A stretch of 64,000 bases of DNA from Phascolomyces articulosus (lineage: Eukaryota; Mucoromycota; Mucoromycetes; Mucorales; Lichtheimiaceae). The position numbers and the translations under genes were made by a program. Location of the stretch: assembly GCA_025677815.1 (NCBI GenBank), contig JAIXMP010000009.1, positions 1,240,001 through 1,304,000 on the forward strand. The letters are read 5' to 3'. A model generated the notes under the pieces. It did not search any database and was not told the origin of the DNA. It saw nothing but the letters and a program-made list of their open reading frames with translations. Shown here piece after piece: positions 14,006 to 25,479 of this stretch (positions are counted from its first letter, which is position 1; the number at the start of each line of letters is the position of its first letter).

Positions 14006-14224
14006 TTAGCAGTCCTTCGTATTTGCAGGTTTATTTAAGTCCACAAAAACATCGCCCTGAGGTGCGCTGTCACGAATATATTAGCAACAGGTTATTGTCG
14101 CATCGCAATTGAAAGGTAAACTTTTAGTACATCCATACTTTAGTCCTCCTTGAGCCAGAGCAGAAGTCATTAAAAAGTCAACAATAATTGCAAGAGCACC
14201 AATGACAGATTGGAAAGTAACCAT
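14006..14224 (-). pseudogene. Small secreted Cys-containing peptide with an in-frame stop
   Basis: ATG at 14224 begins a 47-residue frame. Residues 1-24 form a signal peptide (hydrophobic core GALAIIVDFLM, cleavage likely after SALA), and the mature part starts QGGLKYGCTKSLPFNC and ends with a Cys-Cys pair. A TAA at 14081-14083 stops it, yet the same frame stays open for 24 more codons with normal composition (SAPQGDVFVDLNKPANTKDC) to the next TAA at 14006-14008, ending in a further Cys. The gap-free downstream continuation suggests a 72-residue secreted peptide interrupted by one nonsense codon. It is therefore a recent pseudogene, a readthrough case, or a sequencing error. If the first stop is genuine, the product is 47 aa. 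A TATA element lies about 100 bp upstream. The family is not recognised. Confidence 0.55.
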
Positions 14225-14322
14225 GGTATTTTACTGTAATATGAATATAATATATATTATAAATGAGTGTTGTTGATGAAAAGAAGAAGATAAGAAAGAA
14301 GTCTACTCCATGTACCCATATA

Positions 14323-14330
14323 TATTTATA
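14323..14330 (-). promoter_or_regulatory. TATA box of the small secreted-peptide ORF
   Basis: Minus-strand TATAAATA about 100 bp upstream of the ATG at 14224, followed by a purine/pyrimidine-biased tract. The spacing fits a Pol II promoter for the small secreted-peptide frame. Confidence 0.45.
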
Positions 14331-15868
14331 CGTTTAAATGCGTGGAAAATAAAATTAATAAAAGCAACAACGTATCATTATTTTGATTGATAACTGCATA
14401 AAAATCTACCTGGTAAGGTTTTTATTGTAAATCGTTTGAAAATATTCCTTTCCATGTATTTTCCACTTGGTAAATATATTTTATTATAGTTTTATGCCAT
14501 TTAATACCATTACGTGATATGCAATATTTATTAATATTAGAAAAATTCCTGTAGCTAATTAATGCTTTGAATTTTTTTATTTTCTACATGTAATCATCTT
14601 ATACGTAACATACTGATACACTTCTTCTACTGTTATTACTCCTTAAAGGACAAATGATACGTGGTATATAAACATCCAATGCCTTATTTGAATAAATAAA
14701 AAAGAGCATCTATAAACCACTCTATTATATATTCAGGGGATTAATACGCGCGCTGGATTTACCAGTGTCTTTCACACTCTTGAAAAAAGTTTCAGTGCTT
14801 GGAGTGTGCAAATTGCAGTATGCGTGCTAATTCTCTATTTTTATGCATCAAGGAGCATCTCTAACAGATCCTCTGATGATACAAAATACACATCGTTTTC
14901 AAGCGCAAGTCGTAATTCTTAGCTTATTTTATGTATTAAAAATTTGTATATAAAACTATATTTATTTCGTTCATCATATCCATTCCGTTACCAATTCTTT
15001 TAGTCAAGAATATTTTACTATGCGATTCTACCAGTACTATTCCATAAAATTTACCTATTATTTTAAAGAATAATGACAGATCTACGAGAAAATTCAATAA
15101 TGTTCCATCAAAAAATTTAAATTGCTAATGAGCACAAATCGTCTTTAGAGCATAAAAAGACCTACTAGAACCCATATTATATCACGTAATATGAGTGTTT
15201 TTTGTTCTCAGATCATCAATACTATAACCATACGTTCTTATACATATAACGACCAATAGTTACATAGTATATAGCGATAACTATGTAATAACAAATCTTT
15301 TATATATCATTTAAAGCCCTCACCATTGGGAAGGCAGTTTGCTTATAAATCATGTCATATTTTTCGCGCGAAATCATAGTACTAACTTTAAGACAAAGGC
15401 AAACAAGAATAGGGCAATGATATAATATAAAAATAGGTTATTTAGTAAGAATCCGTATTGACCAATCATATGTTCATATAGAATTCCTTACTTTATGCAA
15501 ACTTGGCAAGACGACAATCTACCATCTAATGATAATTTCCTTTGGAATTTTTTTTTTTTTTTTGGGCTGTCAATTTGTAAGATGATGTAATTATCATTCA
15601 GCCTCCTATATAAAGAAATTTGACGCGTACCACAAATAATTAATAAGCGATTTCTGCATAAAACAATGATTCTAATATGACACATGTTTTTTATTTCATT
15701 TATTAATTTATGATTGATAACAATATATTGTGTCAAAATTCACAAGTAATACGTGAGATTAGAAAAAAAAAATAGACGAGGCTTGGATCTTTTACGTACT
15801 ACAAACTCAATTTTTTTTGTAAAATGGTGAGGCTCCATGAAAAGCAAAATTAACAATTCACACACCTA
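14331..15868. other. Intergenic, no gene seen
   Basis: AT-rich sequence with no domain-bearing frame on either strand. The last 100 bases are the GST-gene promoter region. Confidence 0.4.
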
Positions 15869-15876
15869 TAAATAGA
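15869..15876 (+). promoter_or_regulatory. TATA box of the GST-like gene
   Basis: TATAAATA sits 60 bp before the ATG at 15936, followed by a CT-rich leader, a typical fungal Pol II promoter layout. Confidence 0.55.
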
Positions 15877-15935
15877 CGTTTTTTTTTTACATCTTTACAT
15901 CTTTATTCTCTTTTTTCTTTCTTTTTTTTACAACC

Positions 15936-16858
15936 ATGGGCCAAATTAAATTGTATACGTTCCCACCTTCATTGTACGCATCCATTCCTCGATTATTAAT
16001 CGCTGAAAAGAGTATCAAAAATGTTGAAAATGTGACGATCGATCTCTCTAAAGCTGAAAACTTTTCACCCGAATATTTAAAGTAATGTATTAAAATATGC
16101 AAAAATTCGATGAATGCTAGAATAATATCAGAATGATGATGGTGTGATTATCATTATGTTTTTTTTTTTTTACTTATATACAAAACGGATATGACTATAT
16201 AATATATAGAATCAACCCACATCACACTGTTCCAAGTTTGGAATTTACCGATGAAACTGGTAAAAGGATCGTTGAAGATGATTCCATTGAAATATGCAAA
16301 CAATTGGATAAATTATCCGGTTCACCTCAACTCTACACAAGCGCCAATGCCAGCGTCATTGATGATTATGTTAAAGATATGCATGACAATGCTGATGTTG
16401 GAAACGTTTTATTTTTTACTTCACGTAACCAAGACGAATTGGAAAAAAAGAAGGCATTGATTGTACCTTTTATGCAAGGACGTATTCAAGGATTCGAGAA
16501 GTATAGTCAAGAAGCACCTGAACATAAAGCATTGTATGATTCTTTCTTGAAGGTATCTAAGGAAATCTCGGCACAATATCAAGGCGAAGTGGATCCCACT
16601 CCCATGTTTGATACCAATGCTCAAACGTGGGCAAAAGCTGTCACATTCTTGGACAAGACAGAAGCACTGTTGTCTGTTCAAAGTCAAGGCACTGATTACC
16701 TCTTTGGTGATTATTCTCTTGCCGATGTACATTTGACGGCTTGGTTGTATCGTCAAGAGTTGGTACGTGGTGAAGAAAATTTCCAAGGAAGACCTAATCT
16801 CAAGGCTTATTATGAACGTGTCAAGGCTCGTCCAAGTTTCAAGGAAACATGGGGCTAA
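15936..16858 (+). CDS. Glutathione S-transferase-like protein
   Basis: Two exons, 15936-16081 and 16210-16858 (donor GTAATG, acceptor ..atatag), encode about 264 residues. The N-terminal thioredoxin-like fold starts MGQIKLYTFPPSLYASIPR and crosses the intron at SPEYLK/INPHHTVPSLEF, which includes the Val-Pro (cis-proline) turn. The DDSIEICKQLD helix is in the position of the GST glutathione-contacting Asp/Ser motif. The C-terminal all-helical domain contains DYLFGDYSLADVHLTAWLY, the usual N-capping/hydrophobic-staple helix, and ends ARPSFKETWG. No clear Ser/Cys catalytic residue is assigned. The GST class is uncertain, so substrate and role (detoxification, or a GST-fold structural protein) are not claimed. 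Confidence 0.85.
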
Positions 16859-17026
16859 AAAAGAATTGTTGAAAAAATAAAAAAAAAACACCTTTTTCCT
16901 TTGTTGTATTTTTTTTATATTCTTGCTTGTCTCTAAATAAGCTGTAACACCAAACAATAAAATCATTATTTTAATCCACCCATTTCTTTATCTTTTTTGA
17001 CAAAAAAAAAAACTCAATCCACATAA

Positions 17027-17901
17027 ATGACAACACTCAAACGATTGATACAGGATTCAAATAGTCCACTTGTTAAAGTAGAATTAAAGGTACCATATAT
17101 ATTTTTTTGATATACATGTCTTTTTTTTTAAAAAAAAAAAAACATGACGATCAAAGCTAAATTATATAAAATAAAATAAAAATAGGAAGCACTACAATCT
17201 GAAATCTTTGATAGATTGCCAGTAGATGCCGTTGAAGCTTTATACAATTTATTACCTCTTGCCGATCTTGTCTTTGTACGTGCCAAATCTGATCATGGAC
17301 CTGATGACAGACTAGAAATCATTTACCCTGAATCCATTGATCAAGTGAACACTTTAAAAGACGATCCGTGGTGTGTACCCTATATTTCGCAAAATGTGTT
17401 TGATAACCCTGATTTTCGAGTCGCTTGGGAGGATTTTTTGGTATTGTTAAGCGATGGATATTATGAACAAGAGGAAGAGGAGGATGATCAAGAAGAGGAA
17501 GAACAACAACCAATAGCAGACGGAGGAAAGGGCAAACGGAAGCGTAAAAACACACATGGCGAAGAAAATCCATATAAAGTAAGTTTCATAACGAGAGATG
17601 GAAAGGAAAAGGGAAACATAATATAGAAATATATGTATGTGTGTATATAGATATGGTGTGTGTGTCTTATAACATGTAGAAATAACATCCTTTTTTTTAT
17701 TCATGTATTTAGGATGATGAATATGAACGATATTGGGGTGAACGAATAGAAAAGCAGCAGAAGGAACAACAGAAAAAGAAGAAGGGAAGAGCACCAAAAC
17801 CAAAGAACAAGAAACAAAACCAAGAGGAATCAGAAATTATAGAAGAATTTCTTGATCATGATCGACCGAAAGCAAAACGGGGACGACCCAAGAAACAATA
17901 A
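17027..17901 (+). CDS. ASXH (Asx homology / DEUBAD-like) protein with AT-hook
   Basis: Three exons (17027-17089, 17186-17578, 17713-17901) give 214 residues. Residues about 8-110 match the Asx-homology pattern: a DSNSPLVKVELKEALQ start, then FDRLPVDAVEALYNLLPLAD, then FDNPDFRVAWEDFLVLLSDG. An acidic Glu/Asp/Gln stretch, a Lys/Arg-rich segment and a C-terminal AT-hook core (AKRGRPKKQ) follow. In animals, ASXH proteins (Asx/ASXL) bind the BAP1/Calypso deubiquitinase and stimulate H2A deubiquitination; that role is family knowledge and is only inferred here. Nuclear localisation is likely from the basic clusters. It lies 168 bp downstream of the GST gene on the same strand with no sign of co-transcription. 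The donors are GTACCA and GTAAGT. Confidence 0.78.
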
Positions 17902-19434
17902 TACGTTTGATTATGGATCCCATAACATTGTACATACATATATATTCACACATTTCACTGTTCACCACTGATAAGCATATAACAATAATAAACATTACCC
18001 CCCAAGATCACTTTTTTTTCATTACCTGGAATTAGATGAAACGGATTGGATAGGAAATGATTTCATTTTGTCAGATCATTTTATGAAAAAAAAAAGAGAG
18101 AAAAAGATGTATAACGAGTGTACTATCTATGATCATCATACGGCTGATGATGAAAAATTTTTAATGCAAGTATCCCAAATGGTCATAGTGTTTCTTATTG
18201 ATTCTACGATGGTTATGAGATTTTAGGCTTTCGATTTTTTTTTTTTTTACACAGCAAAAATAATGCATAATATTATATAGATGCAATATATCCTATGCCT
18301 TTATAGAGTACAAAAGGAAACAACAATAAATACTATTTATTGAATTTGACATTTATATACTTGTATGTCATACTTCCTCTAAATAGCCTAGCTTGCCATA
18401 GTTAAGGTCAACATCAGTCGTTGCCAACATGACGATGACTCGTCCCATATGCTTTTTTTTATTCTTTCAGTTTGATATTAAATACATAAAAATAAGAGTT
18501 AAATCACCCAAGTAATGAATTTGCAACTTGTAACTTCTCTTTGTTATGATAAATTTTGGAGAACCCAGTTTTATTGTAACACAAAACAACGAAAAAGGAT
18601 GACAACTAAAAGTGTTGGAACAAATGTCGAGAACAGTAAAAACCATGAACCAACGATTAGCTGTTCTGAATCCAGTGACAGTGACAATGGTGCATTTCAG
18701 CAACCACCAACATTTTCAAAACGAAATACAGCCCGTGAAGAAGATAAAACGCAGTGCTTCAAAATGATGGGAAAAATGAAAGCTGGATAAATACAGTATA
18801 ATATTCTTGTCATGTTTTATTTCAATCAATAGAAAATAAGAGTTTTATGTAATACTTTTATTCTGTTATTGTTTAGAAGACAGGGCTGATCACCCCATGT
18901 TTAATTATGGAGTTGGGATATTGTGTTTGTGAATACTCCAGGCGTTAACTGCACAAACATTGACCACCACCAAAACGGTTCTTGCAAAATTGTGGAATTC
19001 AGTGAATCAACAAGCAAATGCAAACTTTAGTGTAAGGAAGGTGTACAGGAAAGCGAGTTCAGTGGAGTAAGCCTCGATGATATTTGTGGGTTGACGTTCA
19101 AGGAATTGTACAGTTTGCTGATCACAAATTTGTGAAGAAGATATCTTTGCGAACAACTGGTGTACAGTATTAGATCTAATAGTGAAATTGAAATATGGCC
19201 TGTCACTGCAAAGGTGCATATCACAACAACTGATTTCCTTGTCGCAAGACAGAAATTTAATGCTATTCGAAATGTCATGTTGGTAGACAATGTCGTGTGA
19301 ATAAATGATCAATAAAAAGACTTTTTTACTATGATAGGCCACTTGTGAGGCAAAAAAGGGATAGTTGACTGTGGTAGTAGTTGTATCCAGAAAAAAAATG
19401 TCAGATAGCTGCATTTTAAATATGGAAGAAGCTG
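17902..19434. other. Intergenic with short coding-like scraps
   Basis: No complete gene. A 26-codon minus-strand frame at 18368-18448 (MGRVIVMLATTDVDLNYGKL) and a plus-strand frame near 18515-18790, rich in Ser/Asp/Asn, look coding-like, but neither has a recognisable domain. They may be scraps of dead genes. A minus-strand frame at 19007-19414 abuts the transposon edge and is not recognised. Confidence 0.3.
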
Positions 19435-19590
19435 AGACTTTGGCGTTGACAGGTCTTATGCAATTTTATGTGGTTGGCAGTAGTTAATTAAAAATTACGA
19501 TGGTGAATGTTATAACATAGATCACAATTCCTTTTTACTTTTATGTGTAAACTTCACGATTTATTTAGAAAAAAACATATACAAATATGA
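19435..19590 (+). repeat. Left terminal inverted repeat
   Basis: About 156 bp. It shares with the right end the blocks gactttggcgttga, gcagtagttaattaaaaatt, ttttacttttatg and taaacttcacgatttattta. It carries an extra roughly 24-bp insertion near 19500-19525 compared with the right repeat. Confidence 0.8.
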
Positions 19591-20555
19591 CAAAATAACT
19601 ACAACATCTATCTCATGTCTGCAGAGGTAAAACAAATAAAACAATTGTATGCACGCTTTTCGAGTCGAAGTACTACACTTCTTTATGTGATTTGAGTTAC
19701 ACTTTAAATATAAATCGAGTACAACTTCGTCGGTAAAAGTAGTTTAAAAAAAATCCCTATTGATGGTTTCCATGGAAACAATAGATATTGTAAATCACGA
19801 AAAAAATAAGGTATATAAACTGGAAGAAGTTGTTGAAATTAGGTAAAGTTAAAGTCAAGGAAAAAAGGTCGCTATGGCAGCAAGACCCTCAAAAATGGCG
19901 CACACTTGCATTTTATTATTGCTAATCAACCTTTTTATTCTCTTTTTTCTTAGAACCATCTAAAGGTCCATCATATAAAAACACACAAGTAAGCACATTT
20001 GTTCTTCACGATTCGTAGGAATATTGATCTTATTAAAGTTTTAAGGTAGGGTTGGGACATGGAGAAACAAAATGTGTTGCGTAGAAGCGGAATCGGATAC
20101 TTGATTTATAGAACTAAGTATTATATTTCGTGACAAAAAAAAAAGCATGTTGGCAAGTTGTGACAAGAAAACCAGGTTGGCAAACTGTACATGAACCCTG
20201 CCCTACGCCGGAGAAAGTTTCTGGTGACCTTATAGCAATTGCTGTTCCCGCCGGATGTGGGAAGTGGTCTTCTTCTCTCTTATCACTAATCAAGTAACAC
20301 ATATATATATATACGAAGTCTGATGTCATCTGTCTTTTCTTCTGTCTACGCGTAGAATCATTGAGTGCTTTGTGTGATGGCGTCACGAACAAGGAATCTT
20401 CTGACTGAATAAAGAATACACAAGAGCATGATCATAATGATGTTCAGCAATAGAGATCCATGAACGAATGGATTGAATATTCCCTAGAACCTGCATGATG
20501 GATACACTATAGTAGCTTCATTATACGGCATCTTTTTCTTTCTCTTTATGTTATA

Positions 20556-20587
<32 letters not shown>

Positions 20588-20939
20588 CCAACAATACGGA
20601 TATATTTTAATTTACACACAAAGCCCAGAATTTCCTACCTATATTCCTACATTGTATGGCATATATGCTATGTACCAATAATAGTAAAACTGGGTTAAAT
20701 ATAAATTATCGCCGTAGCCCTGTCATTTGAACAAGAGAAAACCAATCAGAAACAGAGTCAAATTATCACATAAAGGAAACAACAACACGGTCTTGCCCAA
20801 GGAGAATGTGTATATCGACCAAATACCAAGTAAGAACTTCATTAAGAAAGACTGTTTAACACCCCTTGCTATGTAACAGCAACTGTATATACAGTTTTGG
20901 AAGGAGCACTCTATGTGAACTATGCGTATATTATATTAT

Positions 20940-21260
20940 ATGATTTTTGGAAGTGCTTATAGGGGTATTGAAGAGGAATGACGTTGGCGGAAGAACCTTG
21001 ATAATGGATAACCACTATGCGCAAGGCACAAAAAGTGAAGAAGGTAGTTGCGAAACAAGGCTTTGAAATATTGTATCTTCCTTATCCCTACGATCGAAAC
21101 TCAAGGCGAGTGTCAAACGCGACTTACTCACATCGGATGATACTTTGCTACCAAGAATCATGCCCTCTACCAGCCAGATCATTGTTCAACAAAACTATCA
21201 TGGTTGGATTAGGCACTCTCTTTCGTTTGTGCCTCACTGTTTTGATTGAGAGAGAATGTT
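20940..21260 (+). pseudogene. Broken DDE transposase (Tc1/mariner-like), C-terminal part
   Basis: Successive plus-strand frames give VLKRNDVGGRTLIMDNHYA (second catalytic Asp region, D-N), then AQKVKKVVAKQGFEILYLP, then after another shift SVKRDLLTSDDTLLPRI and NYHGWIRHSLSF. This order (LIMDN..., GFEILYLPPxSP, KxKxxVKR, WIRHS) is that of the C-terminal half of Tc1/mariner-type transposases common in Mucorales. At least two frameshifts occur, and the PYSPDLNPIE-type stretch holding the third acidic residue is lost. The N-terminal half could not be reconstructed. Confidence 0.75.
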
Positions 21261-21274
21261 GTAGTTTTTTTTAA

Positions 21275-21402
21275 TCATATTTGTATAATTTTTTTTCTAA
21301 ATAAATCGTGAAGTTTACAACATAAAAGTAAAACGGAATTATAATTTTTAATTAACTACTGCCCAATCACATAAAACTGCAGCGCCAATCAACGCCAAAG
21401 TC
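21275..21402 (-). repeat. Right terminal inverted repeat
   Basis: About 128 bp. Its reverse complement matches the left repeat block by block, with a few substitutions and without the left copy's insertion. Confidence 0.8.
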
Positions 21403-22831
21403 AAAAATTCGCACCACTATGATGGGAAAATATCTCCTCCCGCCAATCAATTCAAAAAATCCTGTAGCTAGTGAGTATTTCTTTTTCTGTCATATTCCTC
21501 TTTGGCATTTTTGTCACACAAAGAAGAATATTTTCTATAACTTGCATATAACATTGCGTGCTCTATATACTCTTTTGTATTGCATGAAGCAGGTTGCAAT
21601 CAGATTTATATACGCATGTTGTGGCTTCTATTTCTATTATAGACATTTAGGCTATATTCCAATGGACAACCTATTTAAGTGTAATATACATTTCTTGGTA
21701 TTAGCATAGGTTATATACATTAAGAAGATGCTTTACATATAAAGAAGTGCATATAGGATGAATGAAGAAAGTTATTTTTATATATATTAACTAACAGGTA
21801 TTTGTTTAAAGATAGAAACGGATGTAACATACATATCAAGTTATGGATGTTGATTAAGATATACTAACAATAGTATTAGGAGCTAGTAGTAGTAGTAGTT
21901 AATAATAAAATGGTAGAATATATTAAAAAATAATCTATTCATTTTGTTTTATGAAGGAAAAGGCATCGCGGTAATGACTTGTAATAGATGTCTTTTTTTG
22001 GATTTGAATTACACGAATGATGTCGTTTTGCGTTACACTCATTTGTTGCTGTTCGATCGCTTCATACTTTTTCCCGTACAACCATGACTGGATGGTTACT
22101 CATGATTTATATTATAAAGGACGAGAGGGGCGGTTCTTCATTACACGCATAAAAATCACATATTTATAATTAATTATATTTTAATAACACAGCCTTCTAT
22201 TGTAACACTACAATATTTGATTGAATGACAGCATTTGAATTCTATTACTGTAGAGACAAGTGAAATAGAGAGATGTGTTATTTAGATCCATCCAGTAGTA
22301 CGTATATATTACCAAGGCTAAATAAATTATGGATTTGCAAATCCACATAAATATGGAAATGGGGCAAAAGCCTAGTTCCGTCGGATGCAAATCAATTCAC
22401 AAGAGAAAAAAATATACCATTTAACAGCTCACATGTGAATTGAAAATCGGAGCTCTCTCTCTTTCTCTCTCTCTCTCTCTCTATCTCTCCAAATTGCTGT
22501 AAGTCTTTGGGTTATAAAGTAAGAAAGAGAGTGAGAGTTCTCATGTCCACACATAATATATTAATCTGATATATGCACATTATCTGATTATTCAAAATGA
22601 AAATACTTTTGACATTGTTTCTCCTATTTCTTTTATATATAAGATGTGTATTAAAAAGTGGGAATAATAAATAATAAATAATAAAACGTATTAAAATGTA
22701 ACAAATATAAAGAAGAGGGAGGGGAAAAGAGCAAACAAAAATCTTGATGTGTAAGAATTTATATGAAGATTACAATGAAAAAGAAAAATTATTAGATGAA
22801 AAACCGTCTCTTTTTTAGAGGAGGCATTAAA

Positions 22832-22864
<33 letters not shown>

Positions 22865-22963
22865 CGTGAGATGGATCGATTGAAGAAGGAGGAGGAAGTA
22901 GAAGAAGTTGATGTTTTAAAGGGGAAAGTGTATAATTTTACTTTTTTTTATATAAATATCGTT
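21403..22963. other. Intergenic with microsatellites
   Basis: No gene seen. It contains a (CT)n tract at about 22451-22489 and an (AAT)n tract at about 22833-22863. The right end is the 3' flank of ERG3. Confidence 0.45.
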
Positions 22964-24295
22964 TTAGTTGATCTTTTTCTTGTTAGTACCAAGTACTTCA
23001 CCTTCAATATCTTCAGCATCTTTAGCTTGTGCTGCCCATGTCTTTTTACTATTACGAAGTTCTTCATTATATTGTTCTTCAGTAGGTTCACGATGGGACC
23101 CACCCAAACGATCCCAGAAAGTGAAGTATTGACCATAATTATAGTTAAAGTATAAATGATGAACGGCGTGATGAGCACTGGTATTGATGACCGTTGAATG
23201 AGAAACAAAGTTGCCTATTATTATATACGTATCCTTATGAGTTATTTCGATATCATCTCATCCCACTCTCTTTTTCTGTATAATTTTCGGCCCAGGCATT
23301 CATCCATATACTGCTATCCTGACTCCCTTACCATCGTGAATCATGACAGTCCAAATATTGACGAAAATAAACATGCCAATGTATTGCCATTTTTGCATAG
23401 GAATAAGATAGACAAACAAATGATAAGGTACGGATTGAGAATAACCATCTAATGGGTGGAAAGCGTGTGATGCAAAAGGTGTTGGGACTAAAAAAAAAAA
23501 AGTAGAAACGTGTTACGTTAGTTTTAATATAGTTACTGTGTCCAATTTTCCACGCCCCTTTTTTTATATCAAAAACAACATACCAATCCACTTGTGATGA
23601 GGCTAATATTATTATATATGGTCATTAAAAGTGGTACAAATAAGTTAATATCATCTATCTATATTGGCGCATATATATATAACATTTAACAAATTCTTTT
23701 ACCTTATGCAAACGCTTATACAAAATAGGATGATGCAAGTAACGATGAATCCAATAAATTCCACAATCAGTAAATAGTAAGAAGGTTGGCATGACCAATA
23801 AGAAATAAGCCCATCCAAGAGCCGTGGTTGGCATATCTTCGTATAACAAAGAATAACCCTTGACTTCACCCCAAAACCAAGGTACAGTAAGAGCTATATA
23901 TATACATATTATATAGTGCCCTCTTATTAGCTTGATTGGTGCTTATTTTTCTGGTTTTCACGTCCCTATAATACTTTACCAGCAAAACCGGGAACAGCCT
24001 TGACGGCACAATCGATTTCAAGACGCACTTGATTTTTCAAGAACTTTGGGTGCTTCATATATTCATGATCAAAAAAGACATAATAAGAAAAAGTGGCAGC
24101 CGAGAGATAAAAGAACCAACCACCTAAAGTGACCATGACAAAAAGTGACAAACAAATACGCATGTCGTTATCGCGCGACCATGAGGATGTTACAAAGTCA
24201 TCCGCGGTGCCATTCACAAAACTTTGGGATGGTAATAATTTCGCATATACACTATCAAAAAAGTATTCGTCTGCGTAGGCCAAGGCAACGTCCAT
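22964..24295 (-). CDS. ERG3: Sterol C-5 desaturase (ERG3)
   Basis: Five exons on the minus strand (24295-23980, 23893-23703, 23602-23584, 23487-23332, 23214-22964) join in frame into about 310 residues. The third is a 19-nt microexon coding PHHKWI. Membrane segments are visible ([38 protein letters not shown]). The three histidine boxes of the fatty-acid-hydroxylase/sterol-desaturase superfamily are present: HRYLHH, HKPHH (split across the intron before the microexon) and HAVHH. The enzyme introduces the C5=C6 double bond in late ergosterol synthesis in the ER (family knowledge). The C-terminus is basic (GTNKKKIN), consistent with an ER-retention KKxx-type tail. The ATG at 24295 begins [13 protein letters not shown], the usual start region for fungal ERG3. 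Confidence 0.93.
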
Positions 24296-25479
24296 GGTTT
24301 TCAATCGAGACGATGAAAGAAAGAAAAAAAGGATGGAAAAGAAGAAAAGTTTAAAATGAGAAAAAAAGGAAAAGGAGGAGTATGTTTTTTTTGAGTTGTA
24401 AAAAAAAAAAAAAAAAAAGAACTTCCCCAATGAAAAAATCCTTAAGTTCGGGGAATTGACCTCCACCGCATCCGATTCTTCTGCTGTCCCACTATCCGTG
24501 CCTTTTTTTTCCATCCTTTATGATCCATGACCCCATCCAAAAACATAAAACGGGGATCGTCTTTTTTGTACCTGGAACGGGCTCTTTTTTCTTACTGAGT
24601 ATTCATGACAATAATAAATATTTATGCAACTCTCTTTTTATTATTTATTGGCATATGCAATGATAGCCATCTGATATATATTTATATAAAAAGGTCACTT
24701 GAGAAATGATTTTCCCTGTCAAGGCGGCATCGGAGTACCTTTTTACCACACCACAAACTTTGATCGAATGAAGGAGACGTACCCCGAAAAAATAACCAAT
24801 TGTTCTACACTTAATAATCATCAGATAAGGTATGTATTCCAATATCGCATGATAATCCATATACAGTCATTGTATTACTCTTTTTCTTCTTCTTGTTTGC
24901 CCCACAATGAGAAGGTCTGTGAAACAAAAGTCTTTTTTGTTTGTTTTCTATACTCAACATATCGATTTTCCCAGCAGTATTCTTTTCAGGTAATATAAAG
25001 AATAGGTCCTAAATTGTTTAGCATAATTCTACCAAAAGACAACTTGATATATATAATTATATCTCTTGGGAATGGCTTTGATAATTATACACTACATTAT
25101 CCATCGGCAGAGTTTACTATGTGGTTTCACAAACGGAACGAGGATTATTTTATTAATTCTATTATTGACATCATAATGATAATGTTATAAAATAACACCA
25201 CATGACCTTTTTCGTATGTTTCACTGCTAGGTTACATTAACTCACACGCGCGTCTCTTCTTCTTTTTGAATCGCATATATGGTAATGCCAACGATTCATC
25301 ATCAACCTGCACTCACTGCGCTAATCTAAAGTCTTGTCATGAAGTAAAATTACAGTAGTGTCATGTTAGATGCCATGTGACTTGAAGCTGATCGTCGTTT
25401 ACATGATCATTAAAGTTGCATCAGGTTATTTTTTTGGTATCAACTGTATCAACTCTTCTCTTCTTATAAACAATTCTTG
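24296..25479. other. Intergenic, ERG3 promoter side
   Basis: Poly-T/poly-A tracts (about 24400-24420) and AT-rich sequence. No supported gene on either strand. Confidence 0.4.

Larger units (their letters stand above)
19435..21402. mobile_element. Degenerate Tc1/mariner-type DNA transposon with long TIRs
   Basis: A 1.97-kb element bounded by long imperfect terminal inverted repeats. The left end reads gactttggcgttga and the right end is its complement, tcaacgccaaagtc. The internal plus-strand region at about 20940-21260 carries a frame-broken DDE transposase C-terminus. A TATA-like motif (gtatataaac) near 19811 precedes ATGGCAGCAAG and could mark the original transposase promoter. An (AAT)n microsatellite lies at about 20553-20586. 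I found no convincing target-site duplication. The element is presumably dead for autonomous transposition. Confidence 0.75.

Noticed and set aside
19007..19414. 135-codon minus-strand frame next to the transposon left end
   Set aside because: No recognisable domain, Ser/Thr/Ile-biased composition, and no support from neighbouring exons.
20114..20392. 92-codon minus-strand frame inside the transposon
   Set aside because: Opposite strand to the transposase remnant, no ATG-context or domain, and it spans simple AT repeats.
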